A DNA stretch of 64,000 nucleotides from Algoriphagus locisalis (GTDB lineage Bacteria; Bacteroidota; Bacteroidia; Cytophagales; Cyclobacteriaceae). Positions within the stretch are counted from its first letter, which is position 1. Every line of letters starts with the position of its first letter. Location of the stretch: positions 477,625 to 541,624 of the forward strand of contig NZ_FPBF01000001.1 of the NCBI RefSeq assembly GCF_900116615.1. The letters are read 5' to 3'. The translations under genes were made by a program, and so were the position numbers. Shown here one piece after another: positions 36,580 to 44,621 of this stretch. The notes under the pieces are model-generated. The model ran no database searches, had not been told where the DNA came from, and saw only the letters and a program-made list of their open reading frames with translations.

Positions 36580-36722
36580 TTAGTTAATTTTATCAACCTA
36601 TTTTTCCCATTTATATACAAGAATTTTGATTTTAAATTGAAAGCCTACTTGTTTTTAATGCAATAAATACATCATAATTTTATAAATTCATGAACGGCAA
36701 GTCATTTGCTTTAAATTTTTTA

Positions 36723-36730
36723 TAAATTTG
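36723..36730 (+). promoter_or_regulatory. Possible Bacteroidota -7 element upstream of the WecA-type gene
   Basis: TAAATTTG fits the Bacteroidota -7 consensus TAnnTTTG and lies 22 bp before the ATG at 36753. A TTTG upstream is only 14 bp away rather than the usual 19-21, so support is weak. Confidence 0.25.
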
Positions 36731-36752
36731 AAATAATTTAAACTACCAACTT

Positions 36753-37910
36753 ATGTTTTTCATACTCGCTGCACTTACTGCCTTTACGGTAGGCTTTTTA
36801 GTGACTCCTATCTTGATCAAGTTTCTTCGGAAGATGAAATTGGGAGATACCCCTGGAGGTAGGAAAATCCACAAATCCTTTATCCCTTCTATGGGAGGAA
36901 TAAGTTTCGTAGCTGCTGTCACGGTAGCACTCGCTATCTGGGGCTGGCAGTATCCCCTTCCTGATATACGCTACCTGCTAGGAGCGATCTGCTTGATGTT
37001 TTTTGTCGGATTGCGGGATGATCTGGTGGAGATGAAGGCCACACACAAAATTCTGGGGCAGCTGATTGCCGTGGTATTGGTGATTGGAGCATCTGATATT
37101 CGGATCAAGGATTTTCATGGTTTTCTGGGGCTAGGAGAGCTCAATCTGTATGTTAGCTATGCATTCTCTGCCTTCACCTTATTGGCCCTCACCAATGCTT
37201 TTAACCTTATAGATGGCTTAGATGGTCTTGCCAGTACTATGGCGGCTATTGTGTTTTCTTGTCTTGGGGTATGGTTTCTATATCAGGGACTTGAGAGCTA
37301 TGCTTTGATCAGCTTTACCTTCTTGGGTGCTATCCTTGCTTTTTTGGTGTACAACTGGCATCCCGCCAAGATCTTTATGGGAGACACGGGTTCCCTTACT
37401 TTGGGCTTTACCATGGGGGCTTTGGTGATGGCGTTTATGGAAGTGAATCAAGCTTTGCCCATTGGAAATGTCTGGAAATTTGAGCCTTCCTTTTCGGCAG
37501 GAGTTGCCCTATTGATGTTTCCTCTTTACGATATGGGCCGGGTATTCACTAGACGTATTTCCCAAGGGAAAGGCCCGATGACTCCGGACAAGTCCCATGT
37601 GCATCACTTTCTGATGAGAATGGGATTCACCCACGATAAGGTGACGTTAATTCTAGCATCCCTACAGATTTCAATTATTGTCTTGGTATTTGTATTCAAG
37701 GACTTCTCGGATAATATCGTGCTGCCGCTGATAGTAGGAGTGGCCATTATCCTGGGTATGAGACTGGATGCAATTACCGTAAAATATGTAAAAAAGAAAG
37801 TGGCTGTTCAGCCTAGAGTATTAGAAATAAGGGAATTAAAGAAAACACAGAGTAAGAAAGTGAAGCTGAAAAACAAGTCCTTCCAAAGCTCCGAGATCAA
37901 TCTGAATTAG
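36753..37910 (+). CDS. WecA/MraY-family undecaprenyl-phosphate sugar-1-phosphate transferase
   Basis: Polytopic inner-membrane enzyme of 385 residues that likely starts lipid-linked repeat-unit synthesis by moving a sugar-1-phosphate to undecaprenyl phosphate. Family motifs: FVGLRDDLVEMKATHKILGQ, LTNAFNLIDGLDGLAS (Asp-rich catalytic loop), KIFMGDTGSLTLGF and the His cluster HVHHFLMRMG typical of the WecA/WbpL/TagO branch. The C terminus is basic and cytoplasmic. It closes the polysaccharide locus and is followed by a strong terminator. Confidence 0.9.
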   Translation: MFFILAALTAFTVGFLVTPILIKFLRKMKLGDTPGGRKIHKSFIPSMGGISFVAAVTVALAIWGWQYPLPDIRYLLGAICLMFFVGLRDDLVEMKATHKILGQLIAVVLVIGASDIRIKDFHGFLGLGELNLYVSYAFSAFTLLALTNAFNLIDGLDGLASTMAAIVFSCLGVWFLYQGLESYALISFTFLGAILAFLVYNWHPAKIFMGDTGSLTLGFTMGALVMAFMEVNQALPIGNVWKFEPSFSAGVALLMFPLYDMGRVFTRRISQGKGPMTPDKSHVHHFLMRMGFTHDKVTLILASLQISIIVLVFVFKDFSDNIVLPLIVGVAIILGMRLDAITVKYVKKKVAVQPRVLEIRELKKTQSKKVKLKNKSFQSSEINLN

Positions 37911-38001
37911 GAGCTAATTCCTGCAGGTTAGTGGTAAGAGATTTATTTCTTAATAGTTTGCTTTATACTAATCAGCTAAAAGTAAACTTATAAAATAGTA
38001 G

Positions 38002-38048
38002 AAAACGAAAGGCTAGTCTAAATCTTAGGCTAGCCTTTCGTTTTTTTG
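38002..38048 (+). terminator. Strong intrinsic terminator of the polysaccharide locus
   Basis: AAAACGAAAGGCTAG (38002-38016) pairs exactly with CTAGCCTTTCGTTTT (38030-38044). Pairing continues inward through TCTAA/TTAGG with one G-T pair, giving about 20 bp closed by the ATC triloop. A run of seven T completes it. Located about 90 bp after the last gene of the plus-strand locus. Confidence 0.85.
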
Positions 38049-39167
38049 GTTTAAGAACCATCTGGTCACAATTTGCACAATCTGGTCTAAGTCTCCTGAC
38101 CTGTCTGCAGCCAGGCAGGCTTAGATCTAGGGTAATGCAGTCTTCAGACTGCTCATTTACAACTCCGAAATTTTTCAATTTTACACCCAACACCCGCTAA
38201 CACCTAACCCATATTCTCCAATCTCCATTCCCAACTAATTTCAAATTGACCCTAGCTTTAGATGCTTCACTTCCCAAAATCCCCCTTTACCTTTACATTT
38301 CTTTTGAAAAACATTGCCCTGATCAAAGGGGGCTAGGGGGATTTGTCATTCTGCCAACCCTTATTTCAGCTACGCGACATTTGCAATGTCGATTAACAAA
38401 CCGTAGGATTTTTAATCCGTGTCACCCAACCGCCAACGGCAAACTCACTATTAAAAATTTCCCGTTTCCATCCTCCTGTACACATCTTCATTTCCAGACG
38501 ATACTCAAGGTCAGGCATGTCCCGGTGAGATTAGCGATATCGGGAAGGCAATGGCTTTTTGTCTTTTTTGACCTACTTCGTTCCTCAGGTCTCCACCCTA
38601 GGCTACAATAATTCCGCGCCTACAGCGCTTTGGCAAATATTGGAACCAGAGATCTGGTCTGGTCTGAGTCTTCAGACTCCATCGTGGTAAGTGTCATAGA
38701 CCATTTGGATATCTGGTCCAAGTCACCATCTGGTCTAAGTCCCCTGACTTAGGCCTAGGATAATGCAGTCTTCAGACTGCCAACCGCCAACGTTACTCCT
38801 TTTTTAGCTTTTAGCCCAAGAAAATTTCCATAAACTCTATAGTGGTGAATCAATATTCGTCCTTTTCGATCTTAGGGAAGTCAACTTCCGCCCTCGGAAT
38901 AAAAAATCCTTTGATACAATTCTGGTTTCGAACACATACCTGTATATGACTTTTTTCAAAAAGTCCTGCCCCTTCAAATGCTGGACCACCTTCTGTAAAA
39001 ACACCAAAGCGACAGAAACGATAAAATTATGTTAAAAGCCGAACCGCTAACAGACATATGTTTAAAGGCGGGTGACATGGTTAACTGAACATTCCTCCTC
39101 GCATCAACTTTTGTGGAGTATTGATCCCATAAGTGTAAACTCCGAAATCAACCGCTGGGGAAGGTGT
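38049..39167. repeat. Intergenic repeat region downstream of the polysaccharide locus
   Basis: About 1.1 kb with no gene. Holds GCAGTCTTCAGACTGC palindromes at 38137-38152 and 38765-38780, the CGACATTTGCAATGTCG hairpin at 38375-38391, a GGATTTTTAATCC hairpin near 38406, a GAGTCTTCAGACTC palindrome near 38668, and an AAAG-GGGGCTAGGGGGATTT segment near 38325. The reading frame 38246-38611 translates repeat DNA. From about 38810 to 39160 I see nothing recognisable. Confidence 0.65.
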
Positions 39168-39200
39168 AAAAAAAACCTTCCAGATTTTTCTCCTGGAAGG
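39168..39200 (-). terminator. Intrinsic terminator of the HAD/ParB-like unit
   Basis: Read on the minus strand: CCTTCCAG, a 9-nt loop, CTGGAAGG and then eight T. The 8-bp stem is perfect. It lies 90 bp past the HAD gene stop. Confidence 0.8.
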
Positions 39201-39289
39201 GCTTATTCGCACTTGACTATGCAATGATTTTCAAAATCAACTATTTGGAATTTGTCAAAGTCAGATCTTTTTGGAACAGGACAATAACC

Positions 39290-39745
39290 TTAAGCCATTT
39301 CCAATTCCAAGCCCTCAACTTCCTGGAGATTTTCTCTAGTTAAGCCTACTAGAGGACTTGTAACGACAAGATGTTTTTTTAAATCCTTCGGCAGGCCATA
39401 TAGGGTCTTATCATCATCGATGATTACAAAGTTTTCAGGCCTCGAATGGGTTGCAAACCATTCCAGAATTTCATCCTTTCGTTTTTTAAGCCCATGAGAG
39501 GAGGGGAATTTGTCAAGCTTATTAATCTCTATCCCTCTTCGTCGGAATAATTGTTTCCACTCGGTTAAGGTAAATCGATCCCTGTGACTTGTGCTCAAGA
39601 TGATCTTAGTATCCTCAGTAAGTAATGAATTTAAGCTCTTTACTGCATTTTCTAAGAACATAGGAAATCCGTCTTCCAGAGTTTCCGGAACTTTCCAGAT
39701 CGCACCTGAAACCATTACGCCATCTATGTCTAAGAAAATCAACAT
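39290..39745 (-). CDS. Small HAD-domain protein
   Basis: HAD-fold phosphatase-like protein of 151 residues. Motif I is FLDIDGVMV (nucleophile and acid Asp), motif II is ILSTSHR, and the motif IV acidic set is VIIDDDKT. It resembles the HAD domain found in Swiss-army-knife RNA-repair proteins and in stand-alone small HADs; the exact role is unknown. It starts 9 bp after the ParB-like gene and ends in a clear terminator, so the two form one transcript. Confidence 0.82.
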   Translation of the reverse strand: MLIFLDIDGVMVSGAIWKVPETLEDGFPMFLENAVKSLNSLLTEDTKIILSTSHRDRFTLTEWKQLFRRRGIEINKLDKFPSSHGLKKRKDEILEWFATHSRPENFVIIDDDKTLYGLPKDLKKHLVVTSPLVGLTRENLQEVEGLELEMA

Positions 39746-39754
39746 TTTGTAAAT

Positions 39755-40141
39755 CTAATTTATAGTATCGAGCTTAGCAAGTAGTTCTTCCAAACTCATG
39801 TCATTATACCTTGCGTCTTCTTTATTCAAATACCTGATTTTAGCTTCGGTATCCCAATCATCTTCAACTAATTCAACGTTTTGCCATTCAATAAGTTCCT
39901 TCGCGGCTGTCTTAATCCCGGGTACTTGATCTACTGGGAAATTAGCCAGCCTGGAAGCAAGATATCTATGGTGTCCATTGAGGATTATATCCTTATCTAC
40001 TTGGATACTACCAAATCTTAGATTAAGCCTCATTTTTTTATAAATTCGCTCAATGACAGGAAGACTTAGTGTTTTGTGGCTAGATAACAAATCAAGCTCT
40101 TCAGCCTTAATCAATTCCAGAAGTTGGGCCTTTAGATTCAA
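39755..40141 (-). CDS. ParB/sulfiredoxin-like domain protein
   Basis: Small 128-residue protein with a ParB N-terminal-like fold. Evidence: LPVIERIYKKMRLNLRFGSI followed by DKDIILNGHHRYLASRLANF, where the NGHHRYLA segment matches the ParB/Srx nucleotide-binding motif. It lacks the HTH of chromosome-partition ParB, so a role in partition is unlikely. Such stand-alone domains occur in accessory, DNA-modification or stress islands. Upstream on the same strand is a truncated SNase-like ORF; downstream is the HAD gene. Confidence 0.72.
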   Translation of the reverse strand: MNLKAQLLELIKAEELDLLSSHKTLSLPVIERIYKKMRLNLRFGSIQVDKDIILNGHHRYLASRLANFPVDQVPGIKTAAKELIEWQNVELVEDDWDTEAKIRYLNKEDARYNDMSLEELLAKLDTIN

Positions 40142-40165
40142 ATCAGTCTAGTTTTATTTGATTAA

Positions 40166-40291
40166 TCACTTCACCCAAAAAGTATCTCCATCTACAAATT
40201 TGTGAATCTTATATGGTCCATATCGTTCTTGGGCGAAGAGTAGTGTGGATGCAGAGAATAAGATGATTAGGGCTAGAAGAAATTTCCTCAT
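40166..40291 (-). pseudogene. Truncated secreted SNase-like ORF (41 aa)
   Basis: ATG at 40291 opens MRKFLLALIILFSASTLLFA, a good signal peptide, then QERYGPYKIHKFVDGDTFWV and a Lys before a TGA stop. The VDGDTF piece is the first conserved motif of staphylococcal-nuclease domains, and the reading ends there. It therefore looks like the 5' remnant of a thermonuclease-like gene, or a very short secreted peptide. It ends 24 bp before the ParB-like gene on the same strand and may provide its leader. Confidence 0.5.
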
Positions 40292-40376
40292 GGCAGTAAA
40301 ACAGGTTGCACTATCAATTTAATAAGAAAACTCGAATCAATATTGGTCTAGCTACCATTTTTATTACTTTTAGGAT

Positions 40377-41240
40377 ATGGATTATGTGAATAAACTGTCA
40401 TTCCTACCCAAAGAAAAGCTAGTTCAGTTAGATATGGCTAAAGAGCTGATTCTAAAAAAGATCGACAATGTTAGTAAGATTATTTTGTATGGAAGTTATG
40501 CAAAAGGGACTTGGGTTCAGGATAAGAAAAGTTTTGATGGGCTTGAGTATGAGTATGTCAGTGACTATGATGTCTTAGTGGTAGTACCATCCTTGGAGGA
40601 AAAGGAATACATTCTTGAAGATAAGATTGTTAATGGGTGGAAATTACCAACGTTTTTGGCTCCTGACGTTCGAAGTATAGATTACATTAACTATGAACTG
40701 GAGAATGGCAACTATTTTTTTGAAGAGGTACTCAGAGAAGGGGTGGTGCTTTTTGACGATAAAAACACCTCTTTTAAACCGTATAAAGCATCTTTAAATG
40801 GAGAACAGAGTGTTGCTAGTAAGTATTTCGAAAAGAGTATGAAAAATGCTAAGGAGTTTGAATCTGCAGCAAAAAATGCAATAAAAAACTCTAACATCAG
40901 TATTGCAACATTTATGCTTCATCAAGCGGCAGAAAATTACTACTCAGCAATATTACTTGTGTTTTCTGGTTATAAGCCTAAGGTTCATAACCTTAAGTTA
41001 CTTAGAGAAAGAGCAAAAGAATATTCTGAACAGCTCTATTTTTTATTTCGGCCACATGAAAAAAATCCTGAAGAAACTAAGTTATTCTCCCTTTTAAAGC
41101 GTGGGTACGTAGAGGCAAGATACCATGCTACATTTGAGATTAGTCCAGAGGAAATAATTCAACTTTCGACTAGGATACAAACAATGAGGAATATAGTTTC
41201 TATCCTTTGTCAGGATCGAATAAAGAGTTTAAGTAATTGA
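40377..41240 (+). CDS. Nucleotidyltransferase (MNT-like) fused to HEPN domain
   Basis: 287-residue two-domain protein. Residues about 20-110 are a Pol-beta-type nucleotidyltransferase: ILYGSYAKGTW (G39-S40) then SDYDVLVV (D63, D65). Residues about 150-280 are a HEPN domain with FMLHQAAENYYSAILLVFSG and KPKVHNLKLLRERAKEY. MNT-HEPN pairs are known toxin-antitoxin modules in which the MNT AMPylates the HEPN RNase. In this fused form, common in Bacteroidota, I see no convincing RxxxxH RNase motif, so activity is uncertain. Converges with the XRE gene, stops 6 bp apart. Confidence 0.82.
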   Translation: MDYVNKLSFLPKEKLVQLDMAKELILKKIDNVSKIILYGSYAKGTWVQDKKSFDGLEYEYVSDYDVLVVVPSLEEKEYILEDKIVNGWKLPTFLAPDVRSIDYINYELENGNYFFEEVLREGVVLFDDKNTSFKPYKASLNGEQSVASKYFEKSMKNAKEFESAAKNAIKNSNISIATFMLHQAAENYYSAILLVFSGYKPKVHNLKLLRERAKEYSEQLYFLFRPHEKNPEETKLFSLLKRGYVEARYHATFEISPEEIIQLSTRIQTMRNIVSILCQDRIKSLSN

Positions 41241-41245
41241 AAGGA

Positions 41246-41746
41246 TTAATTTTTGATTCTGTATAGGTATCGGTTTTTTCTCTTTGAAGAAGGTGTGCGG
41301 ACAAGTTCGTTTTTAATAACTAAAGATTTCAAAGCTATAGACACTGAGGTGCTTTTTAAGTCAATCTTGAATAGTTCACTACATTTTGATACGATTTCTG
41401 AAACAGTACGATTATCTTTTAAAAAGTCGGATTCATCCATTAGGCGACGTAAATATGTTAAATTACTCTTACTAGATACGTGGTCAACTTTTCGAAATTC
41501 GGTGTTTAACTTTAAAGGAAATTTGAAGTCATGTAATTGGGCAGGAGTATAACCTAGCTTCACTGCTATTGCAATTATCATTTCATGAGAGGGTATATTC
41601 TCAGCATTTTCAATTCGGTAAATTTGTTTGGGATCAACACCTCCTATTAGTGCCGCTAAATCTATAGGATCTAGGTTTCTTGCCTTTCTAAGTTTCCTTA
41701 GATTTTCCCCGAATGCTATTCTGTATTCTTTATAATTATCCTTCAC
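41246..41746 (-). CDS. XRE-family HTH transcriptional regulator
   Basis: DNA-binding regulator with an XRE/Cro-type HTH at about residues 10-65 (RIAFGENLRKLRKARNLDPI then DLAALIGGVDPKQIYRIENA). I choose GTG 41746 as start (166 residues) because the HTH then begins near residue 8. The frame is open to an ATG at 41938, but that would place the 24-bp palindrome inside the coding region. The C-terminal 90 residues are Lys/Ser-rich and not recognised. Likely autoregulated through the palindrome at 41777-41800. Confidence 0.78.
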   Translation of the reverse strand: MKDNYKEYRIAFGENLRKLRKARNLDPIDLAALIGGVDPKQIYRIENAENIPSHEMIIAIAVKLGYTPAQLHDFKFPLKLNTEFRKVDHVSSKSNLTYLRRLMDESDFLKDNRTVSEIVSKCSELFKIDLKSTSVSIALKSLVIKNELVRTPSSKRKNRYLYRIKN

Positions 41747-41776
41747 TATGGCAATGTTGCCTTGAAGTGAAATAAA

Positions 41777-41800
41777 ATTAATGTCAAATTTGACATTAAT
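41777..41800. promoter_or_regulatory. Perfect 24-bp palindrome, probable operator of the XRE gene
   Basis: The half-site ATTAATGTCAAA is followed at once by its exact reverse complement, giving a 24-bp perfect palindrome with core TGTCAAATTTGACA. It lies 30 bp upstream of the preferred GTG start of the XRE gene, the normal place for an autorepression site. Confidence 0.6.
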
Positions 41801-42676
41801 AAAAACTATTATTATGTTTGGAATAAGTGAATACGTCTCTTTACTGATGCCTGAGAACAACAGCGTTAGAGACAATGAAAGGTTTTCAAGTATTTGATCA
41901 TTTGATGAAATTGAGGGTTGGGACTCCTTTAGTCTCAACCGGCATCTCAGGCCTCAGTACAGGCTGGAGTCCCGCCCTCGATATGTCAAGTTCTAGAGGT
42001 ATCCGTTTCGGGTGCTATGGCGAATGCTTGGAGCATCTTCAAGTAATAGATTTAATTACTTCAGTAAGCTCTTTTGAATTGCTATTCAGAAGAAAGCCCA
42101 AGAATCCGATCTAAGGATTCATTATTAAGACCGTGAAAGGGGAGATGCACATCCCTGAGCAGATCGGTTACTACACACTCACGTCAGCAAGCTTAGAATA
42201 GCCGGTAGCGCTGACACATTACATCTTATTATTAATTAATGCTGGTTCGACGGGCTCACCACAAGTGGTTGGTCGGATAGACCGAGGTGGAATTACTATG
42301 TCTTGTGGGAAGTATCAAGTAGCAGGTATCAAGTAGCAAGTAGGGGAGTGCTCACTTCAGTATTCAGAATTCATCATTCGACATTTACTATTAAAATGAT
42401 GGATTTGCTTGAAGAAGAGATTTCTCCTCGTCCCTCGTCGAAATGACTCGGAAATGCGACTGAGATTGCTTCTCCCGATTCTCGGGATAGCAATGACGGT
42501 AACATTGACGACTGATCACTTCGACTGAGACTGCCGCGGCTCGTACCTCGCCTTCCTCCTTCGGCGGACAGGCGCAGTGAAGGTGCACACTTCGGTCTTC
42601 CGTCTCCTGTCTTCGGTCCCTCTTCACCGCACTTCCGTCTTCGGTCTCCGGTCTTCCAGCTTAAAACAAAAAGCAC
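41801..42676. other. Intergenic region between the XRE gene and the tlpA-like gene
   Basis: No credible gene. From about 41910 it has a hairpin (GTTGGGACT / AGTCTCAAC) and moderately GC-rich DNA to about 42230 that I do not recognise. From 42370 it holds the 3' half of the GTCATTTCGAC repeat (GATTTCTCC...GTCGAAATGAC) and a CTTCGGTC/CTTCCGTC low-complexity run at about 42590-42658, like the run in the MITE cores and at 2237, 50425 and 60930. Confidence 0.5.
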
Positions 42677-44374
42677 ATGAAAAAAAACATACTCATCTGC
42701 TTAGTGGGACTGCTATGTCTTCCCACAAGCACTCTCACTGCACAAGTTGCTGATTCACCTCCGGGGCAGAATTTGGTTTATAGCCTCGGAAATCCAGGGC
42801 AGGAGAGCGAAAGCTCTTCTGCCTCAGTGGGGGAGCAAGCTCCTGTAGTGATCTATGGGGAGATTATTAATCCGGATTCACTGAGTCCCCTGAAGATTTC
42901 AGTTACACCTTACTATCTCAGCAGGAGCTCCAGATTCAAAAAATCCCATTTTACGCCTGATCTGAATCGGGGAACTTTCTGGGATGGTGTGCTGGATCCC
43001 AGGGTGCAAAAGTTTGCCCTCGAAATACCCGATCTCTTGCGGCCTGCCTATATCAGCCTCAAGGTAGGGGAAAAAGAACTGCTGGATAACTACCTTGTTT
43101 TTCCTCATGACAGCCTGAAAATTGACATCGATTTGATGGATATGCAGCTGGTATTCGGAGGCCCCAGTCAGGCCTTCTTTGAAGTGCAATACCAGCTTCA
43201 TAGACTCCAAAAAACAAAGCAATTCAACTCTCCAAGTAAGGTTGTATTAGGTTCTGCTGAGAAGCTGCTGTCTCAGAAGGATTATAGAGCCCAATGGGAA
43301 GCAAACAACAAGCTATTCGGATCAAGACTGGAATTTGAGAAGTTGGATGTCTCTTCATTTAATGACTTGCTTGAAGAAATTGAATTTAGGGGAGATGCCA
43401 TCGACGAAGAGCTGGAATTGCTGCTGGGGATGGAGAGGAGTCTTACCCCATCCCAGTCAGAACTTCTGACACTGGAGCTATATGCAGGATATTACCATGA
43501 CCTGCTTCACAGACTTTACCTTTCTTATTATTCCAGATTGCCCAGCCTGTATGATACAGAAGAATTGCCTGTGATCTATGGGAGGATCAATCAGCTGATG
43601 AAGGATATCGCGCTTAAGGACTTCTCAGTATCTGCAAAGCTGGTCTCAGCCAACTGGCTCAATCAGGAAATGGATAGACTGACTCTGATCTCACTTACCG
43701 AACACAAACCCTTTCTACAGATAGCACAGGAGCAACACGACTCAGAATTGCTGGATAGGGTGGGCGCGGCTTTTCTGACGCAGAATCTCAGCCGTTACCC
43801 CGATCCTGCCAAGCTGATCAGGGATTACCTGCCGGAAGTTTCCAGGAATGTCTGGACCGATAAAATAGCAAGCCTGAAATCAGCCACAGTACCGGGGGAA
43901 AAACTCATTTCCCTGACCTTTGAAAAGCTGAACGGGGATACGGTCAGTACAGATGAACTCAGCGGCCAGCCAGTACTGCTTTACTTCTACTTTTCTACCT
44001 GCATACACAGCGCACATTATTTTCAGGACTTGCTTTATCCACTCTATGAAAGTAAGGCTAAGTCACTGGGAGTAGAGCTTGTTGCCGTTTCTGTGGATGA
44101 GGACACAACGCTCTGGCACAATCAGCTGGAAGCGTATTCCCATCCGGAGATTACCAACCTCAGGCTTTCCGCTGAAGAGAAAGAAAAGTGGAGAGCCTAC
44201 TACGAGATAGCAAGTTTTCCCCGCACATTCTTTTTGGATGCAGATGGAACCATCCGCTCTTTCGGCCTTACACGGGAGAGTTACCAGGCATTTGAGCAGG
44301 AATTTACTGAACTCTACTCGGAGATCCAGCATAGAAACACCCCAGACACTTTACCTAAATCAATCAGCAAATGA
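42677..44374 (+). CDS. TlpA-like thioredoxin-fold protein with degenerate CxxS site
   Basis: Exported 565-residue protein: signal peptide about residues 1-22 (MKKNILICLVGLLCLPTSTL), a long N-terminal region without known motif, and a C-terminal AhpC-TSA/TlpA thioredoxin fold at about residues 415-555 (LSGQPVLLYFYFSTCIHSAH, VELVAVSVDEDTTLWHNQL, ASFPRTFFLDADGTI with cis-Pro). The active site reads CIHS, so the second Cys is missing. A monothiol site suits an isomerase or client-trapping function rather than a classic reductase. It lies just upstream of a SusC/SusD pair. Confidence 0.8.
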   Translation: MKKNILICLVGLLCLPTSTLTAQVADSPPGQNLVYSLGNPGQESESSSASVGEQAPVVIYGEIINPDSLSPLKISVTPYYLSRSSRFKKSHFTPDLNRGTFWDGVLDPRVQKFALEIPDLLRPAYISLKVGEKELLDNYLVFPHDSLKIDIDLMDMQLVFGGPSQAFFEVQYQLHRLQKTKQFNSPSKVVLGSAEKLLSQKDYRAQWEANNKLFGSRLEFEKLDVSSFNDLLEEIEFRGDAIDEELELLLGMERSLTPSQSELLTLELYAGYYHDLLHRLYLSYYSRLPSLYDTEELPVIYGRINQLMKDIALKDFSVSAKLVSANWLNQEMDRLTLISLTEHKPFLQIAQEQHDSELLDRVGAAFLTQNLSRYPDPAKLIRDYLPEVSRNVWTDKIASLKSATVPGEKLISLTFEKLNGDTVSTDELSGQPVLLYFYFSTCIHSAHYFQDLLYPLYESKAKSLGVELVAVSVDEDTTLWHNQLEAYSHPEITNLRLSAEEKEKWRAYYEIASFPRTFFLDADGTIRSFGLTRESYQAFEQEFTELYSEIQHRNTPDTLPKSISK

Positions 44375-44455
44375 AATCGAGCATGACGAATACGTCACAC
44401 ACTGGGATGATTATAAACCATGCGAGATTCCATCTGACCTTTTAAAAAAAATTAT

Positions 44456-44606
44456 ATGTATATCCGCTTTTCTGCCAGTAAAGAGACTAAAGCATTATAG
44501 GATTTGGTCAACCCTAGCATTGAGGCTACTTCGGTCATCCGTCATCGGTCTTCAAGCCAATAAACCATGGAAAATATGGTTACTGGCATCATTGCGGATA
44601 ATCAGA
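44456..44606. mobile_element. MITE-like element copy 3 (151 bp), directly upstream of susC
   Basis: Begins ATGTATATCCGCTTTTCTGC and ends TTACTGGCATCATTGCGG-ATAATCAGA. The two ends share TATCCGC-N5-TGCCAGTAA in inverted orientation. The perfect 9-bp direct repeat AAAAATTAT flanks it at 44447-44455 and 44607-44615. The right end is 15 bp from the susC ATG, so the element forms most of the susC leader. Same length as copy 2. Confidence 0.85.
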
Positions 44607-44621
44607 AAAAATTATAAACAG

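Noticed and set aside
38246..38611. 121-codon ORF
   Set aside because: It runs across several dispersed hairpin repeats and shows no protein-like pattern.
41875..42114. 79-codon ORF starting MKGFQVFDHL
   Set aside because: It covers a hairpin-bearing intergenic stretch; Ser/Gly-rich translation without recognisable motif, and it overlaps the unlikely 5' extension of the XRE gene.
44238..44621. N-terminal extension of the SusC-like protein
   Set aside because: It passes through the tlpA-like gene and the MITE; the signal peptide at 44622 is the natural start.
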